Source: Rattus norvegicus (lineage: Eukaryota; Chordata; Mammalia; Rodentia; Muridae). Taken from it: DNA of 64,000 nucleotides. This document shows, one piece after another, positions 33,285-44,710 of the stretch (its first letter is position 1; the number at the start of each line of letters is the position of its first letter). The position numbers and the translations under genes are program-made. The notes beneath the pieces were generated by a model. That model ran no database searches and was not told where the DNA came from. It was given only the letters and a program-made list of their open reading frames with translations. The DNA is taken from contig NC_086027.1 of the NCBI RefSeq assembly GCF_036323735.1, positions 90,528,662 through 90,592,661 on the forward strand. The letters run 5' to 3'.

Positions 33285-36200
33285 CTAATAGCCACTTATC
33301 AATGAGTGCATACCATGTATGTCTTTCTGTGATTGGGTTAGCTCACTCAGGATGATATTTTCCAGTTCCAACCATTTGCCTACGAATTTCATAAACTCGT
33401 TGTTTTTGATAGCTGAGTAATATTCCATTGTGTAGATGTACCACATTTTCTGTATCCATTCCTCTGTTGAAGGGCATCTGGGTTCTTTCCATTTTCTGGC
33501 TATTATAAATAAGGCTGCGATGAACATAGTGGAGCACGTGTCTCTTTTATATGTTGAGGCATCTTTTGGGTATATGCCCAAGAGAGGTATAGCTGGATCC
33601 TCAGGCAGTTCAATGTCCAATTTTCTGAGGAACCTCCAGACTGATTTCCAGAATGGTTTTACCAGTCTGCAATCCCACCAACAATGGAGGAGTGTTTCTC
33701 TTTCTCCACATCCTCGCCAGCATCTGCTGTCACCTGAGTTTTTGATCTTAGCCAATCGCACTGGTGTGAGGTGAAATCTCAGGGTTGTTTTGATTTGCAT
33801 TTCCCTTATGACTAAAGATGTTGAACATTTCTTTAGGTGTTTCTCAGCCATTCGGCATTCCTCAGCTGTGAATTCTTTGTTTAGCTCTGAACCCCATTTT
33901 TAATAGGGTTATTTGTTTCCCTGCGGTCTAACTTCTTGAGTTCTTTGTATATTTTGGATATAAGGCCTCTATCTGTTGTAGGATTGGTAAAGATCTTTTC
34001 CCAATCTGTTGGTTGCCGTTTTGTCCTAACCACAGTGTCCTTTGCCTTACAGAAGCTTTGCAGTTTTATGAGATCCCATTTGTCGATTCTTGATCTTAGA
34101 GCATAAGCCATTGGTGTTTTGTTCAGGAAATTTTTTCCAGTGCCCATGTGTTCCAGATGCTTCCCTAGTTTTTCTTCTATTAGTTTGAGTGTGTCTGGTT
34201 TGATGTGGAGGTCCTTGATCCACTTGGACTTAAGCTTTGTACAGGGTGATAAGCATGGATCGATCTGCATTCTTCTACATGTTGCCCTCCAGTTGAACCA
34301 GCACCATTTGCTGAAAATGCTATCTTTTTTCCATTGGATGGTTTTGGCTCCTTTGTCAAAAATCAAGTGACCATAGGTGTGTGGGTTCATTTCTGGGTCT
34401 TCAATTCTATTCCATTGGTCTATCTGTCTGTCTCTGTACCAATACCATGCAGTTTTTATCACTATTGCTCTGTAATACTGCTTGAGTTCAGGGATAGTGA
34501 TTCCCCCTGAAGTCCTTTTATTGTTGAGGATAGTTTTAGCTATCCTGGGTTTTTTGTTATTCCAGCTGAATTTGCAAATTGTTCTGTCTAACTCTTTGAA
34601 GAATTGGATTGGTATTTTGATGGGGATTGCATTGAATCTGTAGATTGCTTTTGGTAAAATGGCCATTTTTACTATATTAATCCTGCCAATCCATGAGCAT
34701 GGGAGATCTTTCCATCTTCTGAGGTCTTCTTCAATTTCTTTCCTCAGTGTCTTGAAGTTCTTATTGTACAGATCTTTTACTTGCTTGGTTAAAGTCACAC
34801 CGAGGTACTTTATATTATTTGGGTCTATTATGAAGGGTGTCGTTTCCCTAATTTCTTTCTCGGCTTGTTTCTCTTTTGTATAGAGGAAGGCAACTGATTT
34901 ATTTGAGTTAATTTTATACCCAGCCACTTTGCTGAAGTTGTTTATCAGCTTTAGTAGTTCTCTGGTGGAACTTTTGGGATCACTTAAATATACTATCATG
35001 TCATCTGCAAATAGTGATATTTTGACCTCTTCTTTTCCGATCTGTATCCCTTTGATCTCCTTTTGTTGTCTGATTGCTCTGGCTAGAACTTCAAGAACTA
35101 TATTGAATAAGTAGGGAGAGAGTGGGCAGCCTTGTCTAGTCCCTGATTTTAGTGGGATTGCTTCAAGTTTCTCTCCATTTAGTTTAATGTTAGCAACTGG
35201 TTTGCTGTATATGGCTTTTACTATGTTTAGGTATGGGCCTTGAATTCCTATTCTTTCCAGGACTTTTATCATGAAGGGGTGTTGAATTTTGTCAAATGCT
35301 TTCTCAGCATCTAATGAAATGATCATGTGGTTCTGTTCTTTCAGTTTGTTTATATAATGGATCACGTTGATGGTTTTCCGTATATTAAACCATCCCTGCA
35401 TGCCTGGGATGAAGCCTACTTGATCATGGTGGATGATTGTTTTGATGTGCTCTTGAATTCGGTTTGCCAGAATTTTATTGAGTATTTTTGCGTCGATATT
35501 CATAAGGGAAATTGGTCTGAAGTTCTCTTTCTTTGTTGTGTCTTTGTGTGGTTTAGGTATAAGAGTAATTGTGGCTTCGTAGAAGGAATTCGGTAGGGCT
35601 CCATCTGTTTCAATTTTGTGGAATAGTTTGGATAATATTGGTATGAGGTCTTCTATGAAGGTTTGATAGAATTCTGCACTAAACCCGTTTGGACCTGGGC
35701 TCTTTTTGGTTGGGAGACCTTTAATGACTGCTTCTATTTCCTTAGGAGTTATGGGGTTGTTTAACTGGTTTATCGGTTCCTGATTTAACTTCGATACCTG
35801 GTATTTGTCTAGGAAATTGTCCATTTCCTGAAGATTTTCAAATTTTGTTGAATATAGGTTTTTATAGTAAGATCTGATGATTTTTTGAATTTCCTCTGAA
35901 TCTGTAGTTATGTCTCCCTTTTCATTTCTGATTTTGTTAATTTGGACACACTCTCTGTGTCCTCTCGTTAGTCTGGCTAAGGGTTTATCTATCTTGTTGA
36001 TTTTCTCAAAGAACCAACTTTTGGTTCTGTTGATTCTTTCTATGGTCCTTTTTGTTTCTACTTGGTTGATTTCAGCTCTGAGTTTGATTATTTCCTGCCT
36101 TCTACTCCTCCTGGGTGTATTTGCTTCTTTTTGTTCTAGAGCTTTTAGGTGTGCTGTCAAGCTGCTGACATATGCTCTTTCCTGTTTCTTTCTGCAGGCA

Positions 36201-37144
36201 CTCAGCGCTATGAGTTTTCCTCTTAGCACAGCTTTCATTGTGTCCCATAAGTTTGAGTATGTTGTATCTTTATTTTCATTAAATTCTAAAAAGTTTTTAA
36301 TTTCTTTCTTTATTTCTTCCTTGACCAGGTTATCATTGAGTAGAGCATTGTTCAATTTCCACGTATATGTGGGCATTCTTCCCTTATTGTTATTGAAGAC
36401 CAGTTTTAGGCCGTGGTGGTCCGATAGCACGCATGGGATTATTTCTATCTTTCTGTACCTGTTGAGGCCCGTTTTTTGACCAATTATATGGTCAATTTTG
36501 GAGAAAGTACCATGAGGAGCTGAGAAGAAGGTATATCCTTTTGCTTTAGGATAGAATGTTCTATAAATATCCGTTAAGTCCATTTGGCTCATGACTTCTC
36601 TTAGTCTGTCTACATCACTGTTTAATTTCTGTTTCCATGATCTGTCCATTGATGAGAGTGGGGTGTTGAAATCTCCCACTATTATTGTGTGAGGTGCAAT
36701 GTGTGTTTTGAGCTTTAGTAAGGTTTCTTTTACGTATGTAGGTGCCTTTGTATTTGGGGCATAGATATTTAGGATTGAGAGTTCATCTTGGTTGATTTTT
36801 CCTTTGATGAATATGAAGTGTCCTTCCTTATCTTTTTTGATGACTTTTAGTTGGAAATTGATTTTATTTGATATTAGAATGGCTACTCCAGCTTGCTTCT
36901 TCTGACCATTTGCTTGGAAAGTTGTTTTCCAGCCTTTCACTCTGAGGTAGTGTCTGTCTTTGTCTCTGAGGTGTGTTTCCTGTAGGCAGCAGAATGCAGG
37001 GTCCTCGTTGCGTATCCAGTTTGTTAATCTATGTCTTTTTATTGGGGAGTTGAGGCCATTGATATTGAGAGATATTAAGGAATAGTGATTATTGCTTCCC
37101 GTTATATTCATATTTGATGTGAGGTTATGTTTGTGTGCTTTCAT
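33285..37144 (-). pseudogene. L1 ORF2p gene, one-base frameshift near the 3' end
   Basis: ORF2p is the L1 endonuclease and reverse transcriptase, which nicks the target and copies L1 RNA at the nick. The frame runs from Met at 37144 for 1087 codons to a stop at 33881. Visible domains are an AP-like endonuclease at about residues 20-250 (N27, E56, D158/N160, D242/H243), and a reverse transcriptase at about 470-790 with D612 and the FADD box at 712-715. The normal frame continues as 33285-33851, which holds the C-terminal cysteine-rich motif CX3CX7HX4C starting in 'CWRGCGERETLLHCWWDC'. The break is a T run at 33897-33901 with 5 T, versus 6 T in the other copy (61650-61655). Full length would be about 1286 residues. 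The reading frame is otherwise open, so the deletion is recent or a sequencing error. Confidence 0.93.
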
Positions 37145-37169
37145 TCTCTTTGTTTTGTTGCCAAGACGA

Positions 37170-38243
37170 TTAGTTTCTTGCTTCTTCTAGGGTATAGCTT
37201 GCCTCCTTATGTTGGGCTTTACCATTTATTATCCTTTGTAGTGCTGGATTTGTAGAAAGATATTGTGTAAATTTGGTTTTGTCATGGAATATCTTGGTTT
37301 CTCCATCAATGTTAATTGAGAGTTTTGCTGGATACAGTAACCTGGGCTGGCATTTGTGTTCTCTTAGGGTCTGTATAACATCAGTCCAGGATCTTCTGGC
37401 CTTCATAGTTTCTGGCAAGAAGTCTGGTGTGATTCTGATAGGTCTCCCTTTATATGTTACTTGACCTTTTTCCCTTACTGCTTTTAATATTCTTTCTTTA
37501 TTTTGTGCGTTTGGTGTTTTGACAATTATGTGACGGGAGGTGTTTCTTTTCTGGTCCAATCTATTTGGAGTTCTGTAGGCTTCTTGTATGTCTATGGGTA
37601 TCTCTTTTTTTAGGTTAGGGAAGTTTTCTTCTATGATTTTGTTGAAGATATTTACTGGTCCTTTGAGCTGTGAGTCTTCACTCTCTTCTATACCTATTAT
37701 CCTTAGGTTTGATCTTCTCATTGAGTCCTGGATTTCCTGTATGTTTTGGACCAGTAGCTTTTTCCGCTTTACATTATCTTTGACAGTTGAGTCAATGATT
37801 TCTATGGAATCTTCTGCTCCTGAGATTCTCTCTTCCATCTCTTGTATTCTGTTGGTGAAGCTTGTATCTACAGCTCCTTGTCTCTTCTTTTGGTTTTCTA
37901 TATCCAGGGTTGTTTCCATGTGTTCTTTCTTGATTGCTTCTATTTCCATTTTTAATTTCTTCAACTGTTTGATTGTGTTTTCCTGGAATTCTTTCAGGGA
38001 TTTTTGCGATTCCTCTCTGTAGGCTTCTACTTGTTTATTAATGTTTTCCTGTGCTTCCCTAAGTGTGTTCATGTCTTTCTTGAAGTCCTCCAGCATCATG
38101 ATCAAATATGATTTTGAAACTAGATCTTGCTTTTCTGGTGTGTTTGGATATTCCATGTTTGTGTTGGTGGGAGAATTGGGCTCCGATGATGGCATGTAGT
38201 CTTGGTTTCTGTTGCTTGGGTTCCTGCGCTTGCCTCTCGCCAT
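37170..38243 (-). CDS. L1 ORF1p, nucleic-acid chaperone, intact
   Basis: This 357-residue protein binds L1 RNA as a trimer and forms the ribonucleoprotein needed for retrotransposition in the cytoplasm. A basic, Ser/Pro/Asn-rich disordered N-terminus (residues 1-45, starting MARGKRRNPS) is followed by a long coiled coil (about 45-175, rich in Glu/Lys/Gln heptads), an RRM-like domain (about 178-275, with 'RIIGIEESED' and 'REKGQ' at 257-261) and the C-terminal domain (about 276-357, with 'YPAKLS' at 304-309). Length is normal for rodent ORF1p. The stop lies 25 bp before the ORF2 start. The sequence differs from mouse ORF1p in the N-terminus and coiled coil, supporting rat. Expression would depend on the L1 5'UTR promoter, usually silenced by CpG methylation. 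Confidence 0.95.
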   Translation of the reverse strand: MARGKRRNPSNRNQDYMPSSEPNSPTNTNMEYPNTPEKQDLVSKSYLIMMLEDFKKDMNTLREAQENINKQVEAYREESQKSLKEFQENTIKQLKKLKMEIEAIKKEHMETTLDIENQKKRQGAVDTSFTNRIQEMEERISGAEDSIEIIDSTVKDNVKRKKLLVQNIQEIQDSMRRSNLRIIGIEESEDSQLKGPVNIFNKIIEENFPNLKKEIPIDIQEAYRTPNRLDQKRNTSRHIIVKTPNAQNKERILKAVREKGQVTYKGRPIRITPDFLPETMKARRSWTDVIQTLREHKCQPRLLYPAKLSINIDGETKIFHDKTKFTQYLSTNPALQRIINGKAQHKEASYTLEEARN

Positions 38244-39150
38244 CAGATTATCTCTAGTGTTACTTTGTTCTGCTATTTCTGACAGTGGCTAGACTGTCCT
38301 ATAAGCCTGTGTGTCAGGAGTGCTGTAGACCTGTTTTCCTCTCTTTCAGTCAGTTATGGGGACAGAGTGTTCTGCTTTCGGGCGTGTAGTTTTTCCTCTC
38401 TACAGGTCTTCAGCTGTTCCTGTGGGCCTGTGTCTTGAGTTCACCAGGCAGCTTTCTTGCAGCAGAAAATTTGGTCTTACCTGTGGTCCTGAGGCTCAGG
38501 TTTGCTCGTGGGGTGCTGCCCAGGGGCTCTCTGCAGCGGCAGCAACCAGGAAGACCTGTGCCGCCCCTTCCGGGAGCTTCAGTGCACCAGGGTTCCAGAT
38601 GGTCTTTGGCTTTTTCCTCTGGTGTCCGAGATGTGTGTGCAGGGAGCAGTCTCTTCTGATTTCCCAGGCTTGTCTGCCTCTCTGAAGGTTTAGCTCTCCC
38701 TCCCATGGGATTTGGGTGCAGAGAACTGTTTATCTGGTCTGTTTCCTTCAGGGTCTGGCGGTGTCTCTGGCAGGGGTCCTGCCGCTCCTGGGCCCTCCCC
38801 CACGGGAGCCCAGAGGCCTTATACAGTTTCCTCTTGGGCCAGGGATGTGGGCAGGGGTGAGCAGTGTTGGTGGTCTCTTCCGCTCTGCAGCCTCAGGAGT
38901 GCCCACCTGACCAGGCGGTTGGGTCTCCCTCTCACAGGGTCTGGGGGCAGAGAGCTGCTGCGGGCCGGGATCCGCGGGTGTGGGACTTCCGGTAAACACA
39001 GAACGTGCCCGGTCCTAGAGAAATTCTGCTTCCGTGTGTCCCAAGCTCACCAGGCAGCTTTCTTGCAGCAGAAAATTTGGTCTTACCTGTGGTCCCGAGG
39101 CTCAGGTTCGCTCGTGGGGTGCTGCCCAGGGGCTCTCTGCAGCGGCAGCC
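38244..39150 (-). promoter_or_regulatory. L1 5'UTR / internal promoter with repeated unit
   Basis: GC- and CpG-richer than the rest of the window. A block of about 100 bases ending 'ctgcagcggcagc' at about 38441-38543 is repeated at 39047-39149, a spacing of 606 bp, with few differences ('cctgaggctcaggtttgc' against 'cccgaggctcaggttcgc'). So the 5' end has one full unit plus a partial second unit, the arrangement of tandem promoter monomers in rodent L1. This region should drive minus-strand transcription of ORF1 and ORF2. Confidence 0.8.
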
Positions 39151-39165
39151 GACATGATAGATTTT
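39151..39165. repeat. L1 target-site duplication, right copy (15 bp)
   Basis: Exact copy of 31881-31895, immediately 5' of the L1 5'UTR on the minus strand. Joining the two flanks gives a plausible empty site with a run of T at the nick position. Confidence 0.93.
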
Positions 39166-40045
39166 GATGATGACATTGTCTCATGAGTAGGAAAGCTAGT
39201 GATTTTCCATATATACCTAGAATCTGATGCTCACTTTATGGAGCACATCTAGCTAGTCAGCAGATCCTAACAGATATAAAATCTAGGAGAGATCAAGATA
39301 ACTCTGACTCCTACATATGAAGGAACATCCAGGAAGATTTTGAACTAATGAGGAGCCCCTTGGCAGTAGGTAAAGTATAGTATGCTGTCAGGCACTTTGG
39401 TTTTTCTCCCACCTATGTTTTACCTGCACAGAACAGGCATAGCATCCATAGAAGATAAATGTGCTATTCTACACACTTAGTGTCAATCTTCTTCTCCAAT
39501 CTATATTTCCTCCACTACAAATTCCTGTCCTTTAGTAACTTCTCTATGCCGCAGCAGAAATATGTACTTTTATTCTTGGTACCATCAAAACCCTGCCTAG
39601 CTTCCTTTTCTACTACTAAGCAGAACCCCCACCCAACCACCCTCCGCCATCTTATGGGCCAGAATAGAAAGTAATGGTATGCAAGGGACATTAAGAATCT
39701 GTGCTGAGAGGTGCAGAAATGGATTGTAAAAACTGAGCTGTTCTTTTACTAACCTCTTTAGGATCCAGGCACCTATATATATGACCACACTGTAGCTTTT
39801 AAAAACTAAGGTGGTGTGGAAATGTAATAATAAAAGAGATCCACAACGTAAGTCTTTCTCTTTTCCTTCTATTCACACCATATTTATCAGAAAATTGCAA
39901 ATAAGACTTCTGACTAGAGTAAGTCCTAGCTAAGTTTCCATCTCCTCAAACAGTTCCCTGAATCAATGAGACTATGGATCCCTCGAGCCTTGAGGGCTTA
40001 AAGATGATTAAAGATCTTGTGAGGAACTGTGAGACATTTAAGCAA
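39166..40045. other. Unique sequence, no gene seen
   Basis: No recognised repeat or coding sequence. Confidence 0.45.
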
Positions 40046-40049
40046 ATGA

Positions 40050-40205
40050 AAGCATTAGTGGGGCAAGCCAGATGCCCTACACTCAGTTTTCCCTGGAACC
40101 CACTGTGGAAGGAGAGAACCGGCTCCTAAAGGATGCCCTCAGACCTCCACATATGCATGGCAGCACACAGGTGTCCATACTCATACAGTTATATCAGACC
40201 TAATG
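40050..40205 (+). repeat. B4/RSINE-type SINE 3' part
   Basis: 'cctggaacccactgtggaag' then 'gagagaaccggctcctaaag', 'ccctcagacctccacatatg' and 'catggcagcacacaggtgtc' follow the 3' half of the rodent B3/B4/RSINE class. The tRNA-like head is not clear, so the element is truncated or decayed. Confidence 0.55.
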
Positions 40206-42205
40206 AACACGATAGTCATACATTTTTAATACTTAAACTCTGTGAGTCCAAGTAGGAAAACTAAGGGTCTAGGAAGCCAAGCATCGCTCAGAGTTGTAGA
40301 CCTACTCTCTAAAAGCGAGGTTGGCATTCAAAGCTTAGTTCGCTGCACTTTCTGCTGTACTGTAGCATTAAGTTGAATGGACCTATAATTAAAAATCAAA
40401 GTCATGCCTCCCAGAGTATGTACTCCGCTTAACATTCATAATGATCACATGCGTATCTCATAAATTACAAGTTTTCCTTAAGCCTTAGACATCACATTGG
40501 CAGACAGATGTTCCATTGGTAGACGGGATGTCATTTTTATTTTATATTTGTTGTCCTGTGTACAAATGGATTGGCTGTGAAGGATGGGGTTGAGTATGTG
40601 CAGAAGACGTACATTACACACGATGCTACAATAATAGTCCATTTTCAAGCATGTTGTATATAAAGGGGGCATTATAAATTTCATGCACCGCAGGCAAACA
40701 AGGATTAAAATATGGCAAATGACTACCTACAAGTTACCTTGGGTACAGCAAGCCTGCATCTCAAGATGTGATAAATACCTATCAACATCTTCTGCAGTAA
40801 TTGCTATAAAAAGAAGATAACGATGGCCATATCAAGCTCTTCTTTCATCAGGGTTAGATTAACAGTGGTAGCAGTTACATACATGGGAAAAATAATTAGC
40901 AACTGTTTCTGAAAAATTAGGTGACTGCTGACTCCTATCAATTTATTCATTGGGTTACTTGTTTGTTCATGAAAAAAATACTTGAAGAAAAAAGTCTCTA
41001 ATATGTCAGGTTTTTACTTAGGTATAGAAGAAAGAGACTGTGCACAACAGGAAAGCAGGAGGCTTGGTTCCGGGTCTGTATGACAGCCTCTTAAAGGAGA
41101 AAATGTTCTGACTAGGGAAGTGTTCTCTAGTAAAGTGACTTCCAGGGCAGGCTGGAGAAAGGGGACCATGCAAATGTCCCAGGAGGATACTGGCAGCAAA
41201 GGGAAGGGCACTTAGTAAGGCCAGGCAGAGGAGTGTGCCTGGTTTTTAGAAAGCTGAAATGAAATGGTTTTAGAATATTCTAAAACAGCAAGTAGTTAGC
41301 ATGGCTGACAGTGTGTGTGTGAATCTGGAAGGAGTAAAAGCAAAAGAGGAAGAGGGAGGGTGGAGTGTTTGGGGTTTTGGGAGATGAGAGGAAAAAATAA
41401 GTCAATGTATAGGAACAAAGCTCCCAAGCAAACCATGCTACAACAGTGCTAACTTGTACAGTCTCACAAATGCATACCTTTTCTAAGTAATGTTAATAAG
41501 GTTTGTTTTTGTTTATAACATTTTCTCAAGACTGTGATTAGCACTTGCTATTCAGTAATTTCATTAAGAATCTCCTGAAATCATACTTTCTCACTTGCGG
41601 TTACCCTTTCACTGTATGGCTTGGGTTTATGATTTACCTTCACAGCACCCTGCTTTCTATATTTGTAGCCTGAAGATCATAGCAGAACCTAACATCCAGC
41701 ACTCCTGTAAATACAGACAGATGTGCATTCATAACCCATCAAGTAGTTGCAATTAAAATGAAAGCGATGTGTTCTCTATATTAGATATATAAGAAATTTG
41801 AGGTTAACTAAGATCTTTAAATCAATAAATGCGATTAACTATATTTTAGAGAAAAATTAGTCATAATTATCTGCATATTTTCAGAAAAAAGAAATAACAT
41901 CCATTAACAAAAATAATAGTTATGAAAGATTAGAGAAAGAAATTTCATTCTCAGGATAAAGAGAATCTGAAAAGGAAACTTGTAAATAAATGAGATGAGA
42001 ATGTCTAAGATAATTTTGCTGAATTAGTGTACTGGAGGTCTTAGAAAGCACACAAAAATTGAATAACAAAAAGTATATAATTTAGAAAGAAACATGTAGT
42101 CATTTTTAGAAGGCATAACTTAGTACATAGAAAACTAACCTCATTCCATTTATATTTCAATGTAGGGGATAACAGAATTACCAAACCATATGTAGAGTTT
42201 TTACA
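40206..42205. other. Unique AT-rich sequence, no gene seen
   Basis: About 2 kb of AT-rich non-coding DNA. It includes a 20-bp perfect palindrome listed separately. Confidence 0.45.
41267..41286. repeat. Perfect 20-bp palindrome
   Basis: 'gttttagaatattctaaaac' equals its own reverse complement. It contains a GAATATTC core, similar to a heat-shock-element inverted pair (nGAAnnTTCn), although isolated. Confidence 0.9.
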
Positions 42206-42212
42206 TAGTACA

Positions 42213-42530
42213 TGTATTGGTTACATTTCTATGCCATGATAAAACTCCATGACAGAAGCAGCTTACAGAAGGAGGATTTATGTAGACTTACAGCTTCAGA
42301 GGGATGGTGTAGCGAAGGCATGGGAAGAGCGAGCAATGCAGGGGACTCACACCTTAAACCACAAGTGCAAAGCTGAGAGAGACAACCAGGAATGAACAAG
42401 TTTTTTAAACTTTTAAAGCCTGTCTTCAATAACAGATTTCCTCCGAGGTCACACTACCTAAGCCCATCAAACGAAGACCTAAATGTCCTAAACTGCCAAG
42501 AACAACTCATTTAATCCACCTTGGTACCAA
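42213..42530 (-). repeat. Rodent LTR-type interspersed repeat, diverged
   Basis: Begins 'ttggttacatttctatgcca' followed by 'tgataaaactccatgacag' and includes 'cttacagcttcagagggatg'. Layout resembles the repeat at 20.0 kb, with heavier decay. Confidence 0.5.
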
Positions 42531-43665
42531 AACCATTTAAATAATCTTTGAATAGTTTATTCTTATAGAATAAAAGGTACTACATACCTAATAGCAATCT
42601 AGCCATTAACATGTACATGTCTTCTAAATAGTTCATTACAAAATTATATTGGGAGAACTTGCAGAAGACTTAAACAGAGGGACATCATATTCACGGATCA
42701 CAGAGTTCTTTTTCTTAAATGTCAGTTCTCAGTAGACTGACACATAGATTTGATGTACCCTTGTCAAAATCTGAACAGTGAGTTTGTGGTAATTGGCAGA
42801 AGGATTCTAATATATACATAAAAAGGCTAAGGGACAAAAGAAAAGGACAATAATTTTGTTATGGTTTTATTACTAGATTCAAGAGTCATTTAAGAGCAGT
42901 AAACAAGTTCTATGCCACCATAGTATAATATATACAGTAGATCAATCACATGCATGCATTGTTGATATATTTCTTATTACATGGATGTCAAAGCAGTGTG
43001 GCAGGAGAAAAGGTATTCTTTTTACTAGCAAGTGGAACCAAGTAAATATCAACACATAAAAAGCATTATCTTAAGCCAGATATAGGAGTATATCCCAGAA
43101 AGATTGTAGATCTCAACCAAATAAGAGAATATGAAAAGAAAATATTTTCGTGATTATGAAGTATCATTTGGAAGACAAAGTAATAGTTATGTATTTCTCT
43201 TTATACTCTGAGCCAGCTCTGGGTATGAGGCACTGGGGGCACCTCGTGATGATGTCATTGATCTACTAGTTCATCAATCTGACCTTTAGCACATCTGCTT
43301 CTGTCTATCACACCTTCACTGTCATCCTGAGAGAGGCATGAAGCAACACTTAAATAGCTGTGTGAGAAATAGAGGAAGAAGGATCAGATGAAAGCTCGTG
43401 GAGCTGTCTCTACCAACCACAATAATAAAGAGCAATCAAGCATCATCCTCCCAGATTCTAAAGGACAGGATGGGGTGATCCTGACCCTACTACATCCACG
43501 TTTGATGCATGCACTGATGTGGTCTTTGAAGAAGGCATGTGGAACTCAGAAAATGACTGTACATAACTGCAAACTTAGTCAAGTTGGGAAATCAAATTGC
43601 AACTGCTGGACCAGGTGGATTATTACAGAACAGATCAATGTATCTTTTTGCATCTTCAATTTGAT
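42531..43665. other. Unique AT-rich sequence, no gene seen
   Basis: No recognised repeat or RNA. The plus-strand frame at 43388-43762 (124 codons) runs into the CTCCC microsatellite and is not credible as a protein. Confidence 0.45.
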
Positions 43666-43668
43666 ATC

Positions 43669-43726
43669 CTCTCCCCTCCCCTCCCCTCCCCTCCCCTCCC
43701 CCATTCCTTCCCCTCCCCTCCCCTCT
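43669..43726. repeat. (CTCCC)n tract
   Basis: About ten copies of CTCCC with a short interruption ('ccccattccttcccc'). The minus strand carries repeated GGG runs compatible with G-quadruplex. Confidence 0.95.
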
Positions 43727-44410
43727 ATTTTATTGCTCTGTGTAAAGGTCCTCTGGCATTAGCACGGGAAACTACATGGAACCAGTGCAGCATTACATTG
43801 ATAACCCACGATACTTACAAGGTCTTCCTCAATGGGTAATGAAAGGTGAACAAAATGAACAATTACTGTAGAAATCCTAGATAGATGCATGACAGTAGAA
43901 AGAGAAAAAAGTCATTAAAATTCACAAACCTGCTAACTTCTATAGATATAGTGGTTTGCAACAGGACAGTTCTGAACAATTTTGTGAGTACCCTAATTTT
44001 GAGTGTGGAGAAACAGATAAAAAATAATTGTCATTTTTTATATCATTAAAGCATTTCTGATTCTTTTTTCTCTATTTGAGGCTTTAAGTATGTGATAACC
44101 AGTTTTCTCTTTCTACTTTCAATCTTGTTACAGTCCAGCATTGAGTATACTTAAAGAAAGTATATTTAATTGCAAGATTTTAAAATGAGAGAGTGACTCA
44201 GATACCCAAATAAGTAAGTCAAAATATCCAAATATTTACAAGGTTGTCATATTATTATTTTTCAGGCAAGGAATAGGATATTTGGGATTCTAAGAAATAT
44301 GTACATTCACATTTATATGTATGTACACATGACATATAAATACATGACACATACATAAACACACATATAACACTTGTCACATATGTGTATTTGTGTATGT
44401 ACACATGCAT
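43727..44410. other. Unique AT-rich sequence, no gene seen
   Basis: Nothing recognised. The right part becomes rich in ACAT/GTAT steps leading into the CA tract. Confidence 0.45.
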
Positions 44411-44411
44411 A

Positions 44412-44412
<1 letters not shown>

Positions 44413-44454
<42 letters not shown>
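44413..44454. repeat. (CA)n microsatellite
   Basis: A CA run of about 18-20 units preceded by degenerate 'catacacacatac' sequence. Confidence 0.96.
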
Positions 44455-44456
<2 letters not shown>

Positions 44457-44710
44457 GGGGAGGGTGAAAGGGAGAGATTTTTGAAAACCCTGGATATCGT
44501 TTGTGTTTATTCTACTCCAACAAAACTCATCTGCATATCATTTCCTAGCATCAGTCAGAAAAAATGTACACTGTGAGATTTAGAACATGTTTCAAAGCAG
44601 TTTGTTATCCTGCAACTTTATCTTTACTTTTACAAGGGCCTGGTCTAAACATATGTTTAACTTTATGGCAAAAGTAAAAAGAAAAAGAAGGAAGGAAGAA
44701 TGAGATGAAT

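Larger units (their letters stand above)
32557..39150 (-). mobile_element. Full-length young rat L1, minus strand
   Basis: About 6.6 kb with, in transcription order, a GC-rich 5'UTR (39150 to 38244), ORF1 (38243-37170), a 25-bp spacer, ORF2 (37144-33285, frameshifted), a 3'UTR with a purine-rich G tract, and a poly(A) tail (32557-32576 as T). The right end abuts a 15-bp target duplication. Near identity to the copy at 60.3 kb and an uninterrupted ORF1 indicate recent insertion. It cannot retrotranspose autonomously as read because ORF2 loses its frame before the C-terminal region. Confidence 0.95.

Noticed and set aside
35910..36479. 189-codon plus-strand frame inside L1
   Set aside because: It is antisense to L1 ORF2 and exists only because ORF2 is open on the other strand. 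Its hydrophobic, leucine-rich text is a mirror of lysine-rich ORF2 codons.
38356..39167. Several frames up to 151 codons in the L1 5'UTR, both strands
   Set aside because: GC-rich L1 promoter sequence has few stops. The longest starts inside the 5'UTR and ends in the flank past the target duplication.
43669..43726. CRISPR-like array
   Set aside because: A pentanucleotide simple repeat without spacers in a mammalian genome.
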